DNA from: an uncultured Gemmatimonadota bacterium
GTDB taxonomy: Bacteria; Gemmatimonadota; Gemmatimonadetes; Gemmatimonadales; Gemmatimonadaceae
NCBI GenBank assembly: GCA_902825965.1
Contig: CADEDA010000001.1
Span: forward strand, 62,001-126,000
Direction of reading: 5' to 3'
Length of the DNA: 64,000 bases
In this document: in pieces, positions 50,206-59,265 of the stretch
How the letters are laid out: each line of letters begins with the position of its first letter
Position numbering within the stretch: the stretch's first letter is position 1
Translations under genes and position numbers: made by a program
Notes under the pieces: generated by a model
What the model was told of the DNA's origin: nothing
Databases searched by the model: none
Seen by the model: only the letters and a program-made list of their open reading frames with translations

Positions 50206-52380
50206 ATGATGCCGCGCGCGCTCCGCCTCCTCCTTGCCGTCGCCCTGCTCTCCGCCTGCGACACGACCCCGGCCGACCCCGCGCGGGCCCGCTGGGAGGC
50301 GCACGCGGCCGCGGTCACGATCACGCGTGACGACTGGGGCATCCCGCATATCGTCGGCACCACGGATGCCGATGCGGTGTTCGGGATGATGTACGCGCAG
50401 GCGGAGGACGACTTCCCGCGCATCGAGATGAACTACCTCACGGCGATGGGACGTCGCGCCGAGGCGGACGGGGAGCGCGCCCTCTGGGCGGACCTGCGGA
50501 TGCGGCTGTTCATCGACCCCGACTCCATGCGGGCCAAGTACGCCGCGAGCCCGGAGTGGCTGCGCGCACTCATGGACGCCTGGGCGGATGGCCTCAACTA
50601 CTTCCTCGCCACGCATCCCGAGGTGCAACCCGAGGTGCTCACGCGCTTCGAGCCCTGGATGGCGCTCACCTTCAGCGAAGGCAGCATCGGCGGCGACATC
50701 GAGAGTGTGTCGCTGGCCGGACTCGAGGCGTTCTACGGGGCGCGGGCGGTCGCCGCGACGCCTGACCCGCGGCCGCGCGAACCCGGCGGCTCCAACGGCT
50801 TCGCGATCGCCCCCGCACGCTCGGCCTCCGGCAAGGCGCTGCTGCTCATCAATCCGCACACGTCCTTCTTCTTCCGCGAGGAACTGCAGGTCACCAGCGG
50901 CGAGGGACTCAACGCCTACGGCGCCGTGACCTGGGGGCAGTTCTTCGTCTACCAGGGATTCAACGAGCGCGCCGGCTGGATGCACACCTCGAGCGGCGCG
51001 GACGTGATCGATGAGTACGCCGAGCGCGTGACGCCGGCGGGCGCCGGCTTCACGTACCGCTACGGCAACGAGGACCGCCCGGTGCGCGCTGCGACGGTGC
51101 GCCTCAAGGTGCGGGGCGCGGACGGCACGTTCACGGACCGTGCGTTCACCACGTACCACACGCATCACGGGCCGGTGGTGCGCGAGGCGGACGGCCACTG
51201 GATCACCGTGCGCCTGATGAACGACCCGGTGACGGCGCTGCAGCAGAGCTACCGCCGCACCAAGGCCACGGACCACGCGAGCTTCCGCGAGACGATGCGG
51301 CTGCACACGAACTCGTCCAACAACACGATCTTCGCCGACGCGAGCGGGAACATCGCGTACTTCCACGCCAACCACGTGGCGAAACGCGACCCGCGCTTCG
51401 ACTGGTCGAAGCCCGTGGACGGGTCGGATCCCGCCACGGAATGGCAGGGGATCCACACGCTGGAGGAGAGTCCGGACCTGCTCAACCCGCCGACGGGCTG
51501 GATCCAGAACACCAACAACTGGCCGTATTCCGCGGCCGGCCGCTACAGTCCCCGGCGCGAGTCCTTCGCGCGCTACTTCGACGAGGCGGGCGAGAACGCG
51601 CGTGGCCTGCACGCGATCGCGGTGCTCTCGCGCGAGACGGCGTTCACACTCGACAAACTGGTGGCGGCCGCGTACGACCCGCACCTGAACGCCTTCGACG
51701 ACCTCATCCCCGCCCTCGTCGCCGACCACGCGGCGCTCCCGGCGCGTGACCCGCGCAAGGCGAAGCTCGCCGACGCGGTCGCCCACCTCCGGGACTGGGA
51801 CCGGCGCTCGAGCACGAGCTCCACGGAGACGTCGCTCGCGATCCATTGGGGCGAGGCCCTCTGGGAGCGGCTGCGCGCCGACCCGGACGGAGAAGGTGTC
51901 TCGCTCGACGCCCAGATGCGGAGCCCGCAGGCTCGCGAGGCCCGGCTCCTCGCGCTCGACAGCACGATGGCGCGGCTCACGCGCGACTTCGGCGACTGGA
52001 AGACGGCGTGGGGACAGATCAACCGGTTCCAGCGCCTCACGGGCGACTTGCAACAGCCATTCAACGACAACGCGCTCAGCACCCCGGTGGGCTTCGCATC
52101 ATCCCGCTGGGGATCGCTGGCGGCCTTCGGCGCGCGCACGTACCCCGGCACCAAGCGCATGTACGGCACGAGCGGGAACAGCTTCGTGGCGGTGGTGGAG
52201 TTCGGGGACTCGGTGCGTGCGCTGGCGGTGACGGCGGGCGGGCTGTCGAACGATCCCGGGAACAGGCACTTCAATGATCAGGCGGAGCGGTATGCGCAGG
52301 GGAAGCTCCGGCAGGTGTACTTCTACCGGACGGACCTTGAGGGGCATACCGAACGGACGTATCGGCCCGGGGAGAGGTGA
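50206..52380 (+). CDS. Penicillin/AHL-acylase-family Ntn hydrolase, exported lipoprotein
   Basis: The 724-residue protein has a lipobox at ALLSAC (Cys18), an alpha-domain (about 30-190; DDWGIPHIVGTTDADAVFG), and the autocatalytic cleavage site GGSN at 194-197. Ser196 therefore becomes the N-terminal nucleophile of the beta chain (SNGFAIAPARSASGKALLLI). NPHTSFF, TWGQFFVYQGFNERAGWMHT and NNWPYSAAGRY fit the acylase family, with PvdQ-like AHL acylases or aculeacin acylases as the closest subgroups by pattern. It would cleave amide-linked acyl groups outside the cytoplasm. A strong hairpin terminator follows. Confidence 0.92.
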   Translation: MMPRALRLLLAVALLSACDTTPADPARARWEAHAAAVTITRDDWGIPHIVGTTDADAVFGMMYAQAEDDFPRIEMNYLTAMGRRAEADGERALWADLRMRLFIDPDSMRAKYAASPEWLRALMDAWADGLNYFLATHPEVQPEVLTRFEPWMALTFSEGSIGGDIESVSLAGLEAFYGARAVAATPDPRPREPGGSNGFAIAPARSASGKALLLINPHTSFFFREELQVTSGEGLNAYGAVTWGQFFVYQGFNERAGWMHTSSGADVIDEYAERVTPAGAGFTYRYGNEDRPVRAATVRLKVRGADGTFTDRAFTTYHTHHGPVVREADGHWITVRLMNDPVTALQQSYRRTKATDHASFRETMRLHTNSSNNTIFADASGNIAYFHANHVAKRDPRFDWSKPVDGSDPATEWQGIHTLEESPDLLNPPTGWIQNTNNWPYSAAGRYSPRRESFARYFDEAGENARGLHAIAVLSRETAFTLDKLVAAAYDPHLNAFDDLIPALVADHAALPARDPRKAKLADAVAHLRDWDRRSSTSSTETSLAIHWGEALWERLRADPDGEGVSLDAQMRSPQAREARLLALDSTMARLTRDFGDWKTAWGQINRFQRLTGDLQQPFNDNALSTPVGFASSRWGSLAAFGARTYPGTKRMYGTSGNSFVAVVEFGDSVRALAVTAGGLSNDPGNRHFNDQAERYAQGKLRQVYFYRTDLEGHTERTYRPGER

Positions 52381-52395
52381 GGGATGCAGGGATGC

Positions 52396-52438
52396 GCGAT
52401 GCGGGGGGCCGCCCGGTTCGGGCAGCCCCCCGCATCGC
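52396..52438. terminator. 14-bp plus 5-bp hairpin, bidirectional terminator
   Basis: GCGATGCGGGGGGC (52396-52409) pairs perfectly with 52425-52438. After one mismatch an inner 5-bp stem (GCCCG/CGGGC) closes on a 3-nt loop. It lies 15 nt after the acylase stop and 26 nt from the stop of the convergent gene at 52465. It is the strongest terminator-like structure in the window. Confidence 0.9.
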
Positions 52439-52464
52439 TTACCTCACACCTCACACCTCCGTCC

Positions 52465-53691
52465 CTACTTGATCGCTACGCCCAGTTCGCTCTTCGCTCC
52501 TGAACCCTTCCCAACAAGCTCCATCGTGTAGCGGGGCTTCTTCTCGTCGTCGGTCGCCACGAACTTCACCCAGCCGCCGGTGCTCGTCTCGTCGAGCCAC
52601 CAGTCGATGGTGCCGCCACCCTGGCCGAAGCGCACGTGGCGGGCGGTGAAGGTGCCGGCGGGCGTGGTCACCTTCTCGGTGCCCACCGTCGCGCCCTCGA
52701 GTGATTCCTTCGTCGGACGGCCGGTGAACGAACCGCGCATGTTCCACATGGTCCACTGCTCCGGCACGAGCATCTCCTGCGGCTCGCTGCTGCCGGGCAG
52801 CTTGGCCCGCATGCGCACCAGGCGCTGCGTGTACTCGTCCCCTTCCGACTTGAACAGCGCCTCGAGATTCACCGTGTCGGCGCGGTCACCGTCCTTGTAG
52901 ACGGTCTTCATGCGCCACCACTCGCCACCATCGGCCTGCTTGCCCAGGAACGCACGCTCCACCGTCTGCACCTCGTTCGCGCGCTCCTCGTCGTCATTGA
53001 CCGTGATCGACCACCGCGTCCACTCGCCCGCCGTGTAGTCCTTCTCGAACATCGTCGCGCCCGAGAGGTACTGCACCGCGAAGAGCTGCGAGATCCAGAG
53101 CCAGGCGAAGTCCGTGTTCCACACCGCCGGCGCACGCATGCCGCGACCGCCACCCGACCCGCCGGCCACGGCGACCGAGGTGCCGAAGCTGCCGGCCAGC
53201 TGGCTCTCGCGCGACTTGAGCAGCGCCAGCGCCGCGTCGGTGAACCCGGTGCGGCTGCCCGCGAGGTAGCCGCGCAGGCGGTCCTTCAGGTTGCGGTACT
53301 CCGGGAGCTTGAAGCCACCGGCCGTCGCCGCGGCGATCTCCGGACCGTCCATGATCTTCTGGCGGTCCTTGCGCATGCCGTCCGAATCGCTCGCCCCGCA
53401 CTTGGCCTTGATCGCGACGCGCGCGGCCAGACCGCCGAGCCGGCTGCCCGTCGCCGAGCCCGCGGCCTCGAAGTCACGCTTGCACTGCTCGAACTTCTGG
53501 ATCTTCGCCTCCGCGTCCGAGACCTGCGGCGCGACGGTCTCCTGCTCCGCCTTCTCCTTCGCGTGCGCCGTGAAGAAGCGGTCGAGGATCGCCTCGGTGA
53601 TGTCGAGCACGCGGTCGGACTGCGCCTCGGCGCGCGCCGGGAGGGCGCACACGGTCAGCAGTGCCAGGACGGACAGGGAACGGGCGTTCAT
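52465..53691 (-). CDS. Exported protein of unknown family
   Basis: From the ATG at 53691 (GGAGG 7 nt upstream) the product is 408 residues with a signal peptide (LSVLALLTVCALPARAEAQ). An N-terminal helical part contains TEAILDRFFTAHAKEKAEQE and a Lys-rich AKIQKFEQCKRDFEAAG. A beta-rich C-terminal part follows, with repeated aromatic and charged strands (GEWTRWSITVNDDEERANEV, WMKTVYKDGDRADTVNLEAL). I recognise no domain. Two Cys (QCKRDF and KAKCGAS) may pair. It converges on the acylase gene and diverges from the DUF4349 gene. Confidence 0.75.
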   Translation of the reverse strand: MNARSLSVLALLTVCALPARAEAQSDRVLDITEAILDRFFTAHAKEKAEQETVAPQVSDAEAKIQKFEQCKRDFEAAGSATGSRLGGLAARVAIKAKCGASDSDGMRKDRQKIMDGPEIAAATAGGFKLPEYRNLKDRLRGYLAGSRTGFTDAALALLKSRESQLAGSFGTSVAVAGGSGGGRGMRAPAVWNTDFAWLWISQLFAVQYLSGATMFEKDYTAGEWTRWSITVNDDEERANEVQTVERAFLGKQADGGEWWRMKTVYKDGDRADTVNLEALFKSEGDEYTQRLVRMRAKLPGSSEPQEMLVPEQWTMWNMRGSFTGRPTKESLEGATVGTEKVTTPAGTFTARHVRFGQGGGTIDWWLDETSTGGWVKFVATDDEKKPRYTMELVGKGSGAKSELGVAIK

Positions 53692-53943
53692 GGTGGTGCC
53701 TCCGAGCAGGACGTGCAGCGTCAGGTGGTGCGGTGGGGTACCGTACGATATGGGTGCTGCGGGTACCACGCCAGAACGGAGCGCCCGCACACACGGTTTC
53801 AGGTGGTTCCGCGTGACCCACGTCACGCTGCGACCGCGGCCCGTCGGTCGATGTGCAAGTTCGGCGGACACGGACGTCTCCTTGCTGCACCGTCGTTCGC
53901 CCGGCCACCGTGGCCGCGGCGCGACCCCTTTCGGGAGCATCCC

Positions 53944-54822
53944 GTGTTCCGCGTCAATCGTCGACTCAGCATCGCAGTCGTGTTCGTGGTCGTCTCACTC
54001 GGGGCCTGCGGCGACGAGGCCACCCAACCGGCACCGGACGCGGGCGGACTCGCGATGTCCGCCGGCGTCGCGACGGCGCCGAAGGGTGAGGCCTCCGCCC
54101 CGGCCTTCGCGCGCGTCGCGCCGGATGCGATCGCGCGCAGTCCGCAGGCCACGGTCGCCGACTCGACCCGCATGCTCATCCGCACGGCGAGCGTGGGCAT
54201 CAAGGTCGATTCGCTCGAGCCGGCCATGGCCGCGCTGCGCCGGCTCGCCGGCGCGCTCGGCGGTGTCGTCGGGAACGTGACCGTGAGCGCAGGCGAGTTC
54301 CAGGTGCGCTCGGCGACGCTGGAGCTGCGCGTGCCGTCGGCACGATTCGACGACGCGATGGCCGGCATGGCGCCCATCGGCACCGTGGAGTTCAGCAACG
54401 TGAGCGCCGAGGACGTGGGTGAGGAGTTCGTGGACCTGCGCGCCCGCGTGGCCAATGCCCGCCGGCTCGAGTCGCGGCTGGTCGACCTCCTGGCGACGCG
54501 CACGGGGAAGCTGGAGGATGTGCTGGCGGTCGAGCGCGAACTCGCGCGCGTGCGCGAGGAGATCGAGCGCCACGAAGGGCGCATGCGCTATCTCGGCAGC
54601 CGCGTGGCGATGAGCACGCTGCAGGTCACGGTGAGCGAACCCGCGCCGGTCGCCAGTGAACCCGGCAGGAGCGTGATCGGCGAGGCCTTCAAGACCGCGT
54701 GGAAGAACTTCGTCGGCTTCGTCGCCTGGGGCATCGCGTCGCTCGGCATCCTCGTGCCGCTGCTCGTGTTCGCCCTCGTCGCACGCTGGGTGCTGCGTCG
54801 GCGGAAGCCGCGCGACGTGTAA
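53944..54822 (+). CDS. DUF4349 lipoprotein with C-terminal membrane anchor
   Basis: This 292-residue protein starts at a GTG with GGGAG 6 nt upstream. It has a lipobox (VVVSLGAC) and an Ala-rich linker. The DUF4349 domain (about 75-230) includes RTASVGIKVDSLEPAMAALR and VEFSNVSAEDVGEEFVDLRA. A coiled-coil follows (RLESRLVDLLATRTGKLEDV, LAVERELARVREEIERHEGR), and the C-terminal membrane helix is AWGIASLGILVPLLVFALVA. The family is common in bacterial envelopes and has no defined activity. An intrinsic terminator follows at 54878. Confidence 0.88.
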   Translation: MFRVNRRLSIAVVFVVVSLGACGDEATQPAPDAGGLAMSAGVATAPKGEASAPAFARVAPDAIARSPQATVADSTRMLIRTASVGIKVDSLEPAMAALRRLAGALGGVVGNVTVSAGEFQVRSATLELRVPSARFDDAMAGMAPIGTVEFSNVSAEDVGEEFVDLRARVANARRLESRLVDLLATRTGKLEDVLAVERELARVREEIERHEGRMRYLGSRVAMSTLQVTVSEPAPVASEPGRSVIGEAFKTAWKNFVGFVAWGIASLGILVPLLVFALVARWVLRRRKPRDV

Positions 54823-54877
54823 GGGTTCGCCCGGGCGCGGCGGGGTATCGAGCCGCGCACACGCTTCGCATCTTTGG

Positions 54878-54907
54878 AGGCGCCGCGCACGCGGCGCCTT
54901 CTTTGTT
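54878..54907 (+). terminator. Intrinsic terminator after the DUF4349 gene
   Basis: AGGCGCCGCG (54878-54887) pairs with 54890-54899 as a 10-bp GC-rich stem (the tip pair must open to leave a 4-nt loop) and is followed by a T-rich TTCTTTGTT. This is the most classical rho-independent terminator in the window. It separates the DUF4349 gene from the next gene, which starts 13 nt later. Confidence 0.88.
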
Positions 54908-54919
54908 CCGGAGCCCTCC

Positions 54920-55435
54920 GTGATCGACCTGACCCTCCCGCGTCGCGCGGTCGCGCGACTGCTCGCCTGCAGCTGCGTCCTCTGGCTGGTGATGCCGCTC
55001 TCGCCGGCTGCCGCGCAGCGCGCGGCGTCCCGGCGCTTCGAACCGAGCGCGGACTGCGACTACCAGCGCTGTTCGTACAACATCGTCCCCGTGCTGCACG
55101 GTTTGACGGTCGTGCGCGGCGCGCAGGAGACGCCGGTGGCGACGCTGGGGTTCCTCTGGACCGGCGACATCAGCGATGCCTTCGATGCACCTGCCCGCGC
55201 CGCCGCGCAGCGCGCCGTGCGCACGCGCCGCGTCGCGGCGGTCTTCACCGACCTCGGACTGCTCCTCGCGGCCTCCGGGCTCGCCGTGGGGATCGCGGAC
55301 GACTTCGACGAGAACGCGGCGGCGCTGCTCGCCGGCGGGGCGGCCTCGCTCGCGATCTCCGTCCCACTGCAGTTCCGCGCCGACAAGTTCCTCGCGCAGG
55401 CCACCTGGCTGCACAATGCGCGTTATGCACGCTGA
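54920..55435 (+). CDS. Small exported/membrane protein of unknown function
   Basis: The 171-residue protein starts at a GTG with GGAG 6 nt upstream. It has a signal peptide (LLACSCVLWLVMPLSPAAA) and a short domain with a CDYQRCSYN cysteine pair. A later hydrophobic stretch reads FTDLGLLLAASGLAVGIADD, then LLAGGAASLAISVPLQF. No family recognised. Its stop lies 4 nt before the GH20 start, so the two are probably co-transcribed. Confidence 0.7.
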   Translation: MIDLTLPRRAVARLLACSCVLWLVMPLSPAAAQRAASRRFEPSADCDYQRCSYNIVPVLHGLTVVRGAQETPVATLGFLWTGDISDAFDAPARAAAQRAVRTRRVAAVFTDLGLLLAASGLAVGIADDFDENAAALLAGGAASLAISVPLQFRADKFLAQATWLHNARYAR

Positions 55436-55439
55436 GCCG

Positions 55440-57683
55440 ATGCAGCGTCGTGCGCGGCACGCCGCGGCGCTCGCGGGCGCACTCGCCGCAACGCTCGTGC
55501 TCGCGCGCCCGCTCACGGCGCAGGCGACGGTCCCGGTGGTGCCGCTCCCGGCGTCGGTCACCGCCGGCAGCGGCAGCTGGGCCCTGCCGCGCAACCTGCC
55601 GGCCGAGCTGCCGATGGAACCCGATGCGACGCTCGCCCGCAGTGGTGTCCGCGTGACGGTCGATCCAGCCGACTCGGCCGGGGGATCCGAGAGTTACCGC
55701 CTGGTGGTTGGCCCCGACGGCGTGCAGCTGGTCGCGCCGACACGGGCCGGCCGCTTCTACGGACTGCAGACGCTGCAGCAACTGGTCGACGCGGCACGCG
55801 CGGAGCGGCCCACGTCGCCAGCAGTGCCGGCGGTGCGCATCAGCGACGCGCCGCGGTTCGCGTACCGCGGGCTGCACCTCGACGTGGCGCGCCATTTCGA
55901 GAACGCGGCCTTTGTGAAGCGCTACATCGACCTCATGGCACGGTTCAAGCTCAACACCTTCCACTGGCACCTCACGGACGACCAGGGGTGGCGTATCGAG
56001 ATCAAGAAGTACCCGCGACTCACCACGGTGGGTGGCTGCCGCGCCGAGACGATGGTCGCCAAGCAGTTCACCCCGTACCGGGGCGATGGCCTCCGGCACT
56101 GCGGGCACTACACGCAGGAGCAGATCCGCGAGGTGGTCTCGTACGCGGCCGCGCGACACGTCACGGTGGTGCCGGAGATCGAGATGCCCGGCCACGCCGT
56201 GGCGGCCATCACCGCGTATCCGGAGCTCGCGTGCACGCCCGGGCCCTTCGCGGTGATGACCATCTGGGGCGTCTCCGACGACATCCTCTGCCCCAGCGAG
56301 CGCACGTTCGGCTTCCTCGAGGACGTGCTCACCGAGGTGCTCGCGCTGTTCCCCTCCACGATGATCCACATCGGCGGGGACGAGGCGCCCAAGGTGCGCT
56401 GGAAGGCCAGCCCGCTCGCGCAGGAGATCATCCGGCGCGAGGGACTCAAGGACGAGCACGGGCTGCAGAGCTGGTTCGTGCGTCGCATCGACCGCTGGCT
56501 GAGCGACCGTGGACGCCGGCTCGTGGGCTGGGACGAGATCCTCGAGGGCGGGCTGGCCCCCGGCGCCACGGTGATGAGCTGGCGCGGCACCAGCGGCGGC
56601 ATCGAAGCCGCACGACTGGGCCGCGATGTGATCATGACGCCCGGCTCGCACCTCTACCTCGACTTCTACCAGGGCGACCCCAGGTTCGAACCACTCGCGA
56701 TCGGCGGCCTCACGACACTCGATCGGGTCTACTCCTTCGAGCCCATCCCCGACGTCCTTTCGGCCGAGGAAGCGAAGCACATCCTCGGTGCGCAGGGCAA
56801 CGTCTGGACCGAGTACCTGCACACCCCCGGCGCCGTGGAGTACATGGCGTATCCGCGGGCACTCGCGTTGGCCGAGGTGACCTGGTCGCCGCGTGCCGCG
56901 CGGAGCTGGCCCAGCTTCGAGGCGCGACTGCCCAACGCGCTGCGCACGCTGGATCGCCTGCGCGTGAACTACCGCCTGCCCCACGTGGTCGGACTCGAGG
57001 CGGACGCCTTGACGCTCGACTCCGTGGTGCGGATCCCGCTCAGCGTGCCGATGGCCGCGGCCGCGATCCACTACACGCTCGACGGAACGGATCCGACGCG
57101 GAGCAGCCCACGCTACAGCGCGCCACTGGAGGTCCCGGTGCCCGCGTCGGGCGTGACGGTCACGGCGCGGGCGTTCACGGCCACGGGCAAGGCGAGTCCG
57201 CCGCGCGCGGCGACGTTCCGCCGCACCACCTACCGCCCCGCAGAGTCCGCCGGCGGCACCTCACCGGGCCTGCTCAAGCGCTACTACGAGGCGACGCTGC
57301 AGCGGGTGCAGCAGATCGACTCCTTGGTGCCGTCGCGCCTGTTGCCCAGCTCCGCGGTGGCCCGTGGCGGCGACGAACGGGCGGAGCAATACGCGCTGCG
57401 TTTCGACGGCTTCGTGCAGGTGCCGGCGGACGGCCTCTACGAGTTCGCCCTCACGTCCGACGACGGCAGTACGCTCGAGATCGGCGGTACGCGTGTGGTG
57501 GACAACGACGGATTCCACGGCGCGGCGGAGCGCACCGGCATGATCGCGCTGCGGGCCGGGCCGCATCCCATCGTGGTGCGGTTCTTCCAGGGCGGTGGCG
57601 GCGCGGAGCTCTCGCTCAGGGTGCGCCGCGCCGGCGGGGCGTGGCAGGACCTGCCACCGGAGTGGCTGACCTGGCGCGACTGA
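55440..57683 (+). CDS. GH20 beta-N-acetylhexosaminidase with PA14 domain
   Basis: From the ATG at 55440 it is 747 residues (an in-frame ATG at 55425 is possible). A signal peptide ends near PLTAQA. A GH20b-like N-terminal domain precedes the catalytic barrel: FAYRGLHLDVARHFE, NTFHWHLTDDQGWRIEIKKY, PEIEMPGHAVAA, and the catalytic Asp314-Glu315 pair in HIGGDEAPKVRW. A chitobiase C-terminal-like domain (about 530-600; ATFRRTTYRP end) and a PA14 domain (about 610-740; YEFALTSDDGSTLEIGGTR, VVDN) follow. It cleaves terminal GlcNAc/GalNAc from glycans, outside the cytoplasm. The end overlaps the convergent DUF6498 gene by 68 bp. Confidence 0.95.
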   Translation: MQRRARHAAALAGALAATLVLARPLTAQATVPVVPLPASVTAGSGSWALPRNLPAELPMEPDATLARSGVRVTVDPADSAGGSESYRLVVGPDGVQLVAPTRAGRFYGLQTLQQLVDAARAERPTSPAVPAVRISDAPRFAYRGLHLDVARHFENAAFVKRYIDLMARFKLNTFHWHLTDDQGWRIEIKKYPRLTTVGGCRAETMVAKQFTPYRGDGLRHCGHYTQEQIREVVSYAAARHVTVVPEIEMPGHAVAAITAYPELACTPGPFAVMTIWGVSDDILCPSERTFGFLEDVLTEVLALFPSTMIHIGGDEAPKVRWKASPLAQEIIRREGLKDEHGLQSWFVRRIDRWLSDRGRRLVGWDEILEGGLAPGATVMSWRGTSGGIEAARLGRDVIMTPGSHLYLDFYQGDPRFEPLAIGGLTTLDRVYSFEPIPDVLSAEEAKHILGAQGNVWTEYLHTPGAVEYMAYPRALALAEVTWSPRAARSWPSFEARLPNALRTLDRLRVNYRLPHVVGLEADALTLDSVVRIPLSVPMAAAAIHYTLDGTDPTRSSPRYSAPLEVPVPASGVTVTARAFTATGKASPPRAATFRRTTYRPAESAGGTSPGLLKRYYEATLQRVQQIDSLVPSRLLPSSAVARGGDERAEQYALRFDGFVQVPADGLYEFALTSDDGSTLEIGGTRVVDNDGFHGAAERTGMIALRAGPHPIVVRFFQGGGGAELSLRVRRAGGAWQDLPPEWLTWRD

Positions 57684-58374
57684 CCTGTCCCGCCTGCAGG
57701 AGGTAGTGCTCGACCTTGTGCATCCCCACGTCGGCGAGGGTCTTGAGGCCGCCGAACAGCAACGTCCCGCCACCGTTGCCGAGGATGCTCCCGAGGATGA
57801 TGGTGATGTGCATCGGGATGATGCGGAGGTACGGCATGAACATCAGTGCGCCGATGTTCGGCTCGCCGCGCAGGTCCGCGTCCACGTGCTCCTGATGGGA
57901 CTGCCGGTGTGCCAGCGCGAAGCTCAGGGCGAGCAAGAGGACGATGAGCGGGTCCCACGCGCCGAGCCGGCCGACGTCCAGGGCACGCGGCACGCCGTTC
58001 ACCGTCGCCGGGAGCCGGCCATCCGCCGTGATGCTGCCCGTCATCGCCACCAGGAAGACCAGGTAGCCGACGTGGAAGAAGCCGTAGTGCATCGCGAAGA
58101 AGTTCTTGGTGGACCGCCGGGTCTCGGGCGTCGGCGCGACGCTGGCGCCGTTGATCTTGAGGCCGTCGGTCCGGAACCGCTGCAGCTTGGCGATGCGACG
58201 GTAGGCGTAGAAGCCGATGATCACGCTCTGCGCCCAGTACGGCCAGAGCAGCATGAGCAGGCCCCCGTCGTCGAACCACGCGAAGGCGATCGCGAGGAGG
58301 TTCGAGAGGACGATGCCGCGCACGGCACGGTCGTCCGGGCGCGCGGCAGGCGCGGGCGTGCTGTTGTCGTTCAA
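57616..58374 (-). CDS. DUF6498-like multipass membrane protein
   Basis: The protein has about six membrane segments (GIVLSNLLAIAFAWFDDGGL, VGYLVFLVAMTGSI, DPLIVLLLALSFALAHRQS, LRIIPMHITIILGSILGNGG) and matches the DUF6498-containing family by pattern. The start is uncertain: the frame is open to 58518 but looks non-coding at first; I choose the TTG at 58374 (252 residues), and a GTG at 58323 is also possible. The last 68 nt lie antisense to the end of the GH20 gene. Function unknown. Confidence 0.7.
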   Translation of the reverse strand: MNDNSTPAPAARPDDRAVRGIVLSNLLAIAFAWFDDGGLLMLLWPYWAQSVIIGFYAYRRIAKLQRFRTDGLKINGASVAPTPETRRSTKNFFAMHYGFFHVGYLVFLVAMTGSITADGRLPATVNGVPRALDVGRLGAWDPLIVLLLALSFALAHRQSHQEHVDADLRGEPNIGALMFMPYLRIIPMHITIILGSILGNGGGTLLFGGLKTLADVGMHKVEHYLLQAGQVSRARSATPVAGPATPRRRGAP

Positions 58375-58505
58375 CGGTGGCGCGGGATCGGGCGTCTCAT
58401 GGGCAGCCTCCTCACCGCAGGGACGAGGCAACCCGGCGTCAGGTTGCGGGGGTCCGAGGGACAGGGCGGTCGGTGACGCGGGAGTCCGGAGCACGGAGGA
58501 CAGGC

Positions 58506-59264
58506 ATGCGCAGGGCATGGATGCGGGTGGTGCTGCTCGGTCTCGTGGGCGTCAGCGCCCCGGGCGCGACACTCGACGCGCAGCGCGGCGGGATGCGCGG
58601 CGGCTTCATCGACGTGGAGCCCAACGTCCCCTACGACGGCCGCTACACGTTCGTGCGCCTGCAATACACCAACCTCGGCGGGCGCGGCGGCTGGGCATTC
58701 GACTACCCGGCGATGGAACGGAACTTCATGACGGTGCTCAACGACCTCACGACCATCCGTCCGCACCTGCGTGGCAGCAACATCCACACGATGGACGACC
58801 CCGCGCTCTCCAAGTACGCCGTCGCGTATCTCTCGGAGCCCGGCTACTGGGACCCCAATCCAGCGGAGGCGGCCGGACTCCGCACCTGGATCCAGAAGGG
58901 CGGGTTCCTCATCGTGGACGACTTCTTCGGGCAGCAGTGGATCAACTTCGAGCGCGCCATGCGCGTCGTGCTGCCCGACGCGCGGATCGTGCCGCTCGAC
59001 GTCACGCACCCGATCTTCCACTCGTTCTTCTCGCTGCGCACGCTCGACGGCCTCGCGCACCCGCAGAACCGCGGGTACCGCGCGCAGTACCTCGGCATCT
59101 TCGAGGACAACGACCCCACCAAGCGCCTGCGCGTGATCATCAACTACAACAACGACATCGGCGACTACATGGAGTGGTCGGGCGAGGGCTGGTACCCCGT
59201 GAACTTCACCAACGACGCCTACAAGCTCGCGACCAACTACCTGGTGTACGGCCTGAGCCGCTGA
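58506..59264 (+). CDS. DUF4159 exported protein
   Basis: From the ATG at 58506 (GGAGG 6-7 nt upstream) it is 252 residues with a signal peptide. The DUF4159 pattern is strong: FVRLQYTNLGGRGGWAFDYP, AMERNFMTVLNDLTTI, then GFLIVDDFFGQQWINFERAM and HPIFHSFFSL, with NNDIGDYMEWSGEGW late. In other bacteria DUF4159 proteins sit beside MoxR-DUF58 envelope modules; no such genes are here. It ends 1 nt before the convergent gene at 59266. Confidence 0.88.
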   Translation: MRRAWMRVVLLGLVGVSAPGATLDAQRGGMRGGFIDVEPNVPYDGRYTFVRLQYTNLGGRGGWAFDYPAMERNFMTVLNDLTTIRPHLRGSNIHTMDDPALSKYAVAYLSEPGYWDPNPAEAAGLRTWIQKGGFLIVDDFFGQQWINFERAMRVVLPDARIVPLDVTHPIFHSFFSLRTLDGLAHPQNRGYRAQYLGIFEDNDPTKRLRVIINYNNDIGDYMEWSGEGWYPVNFTNDAYKLATNYLVYGLSR

Positions 59265-59265
59265 G

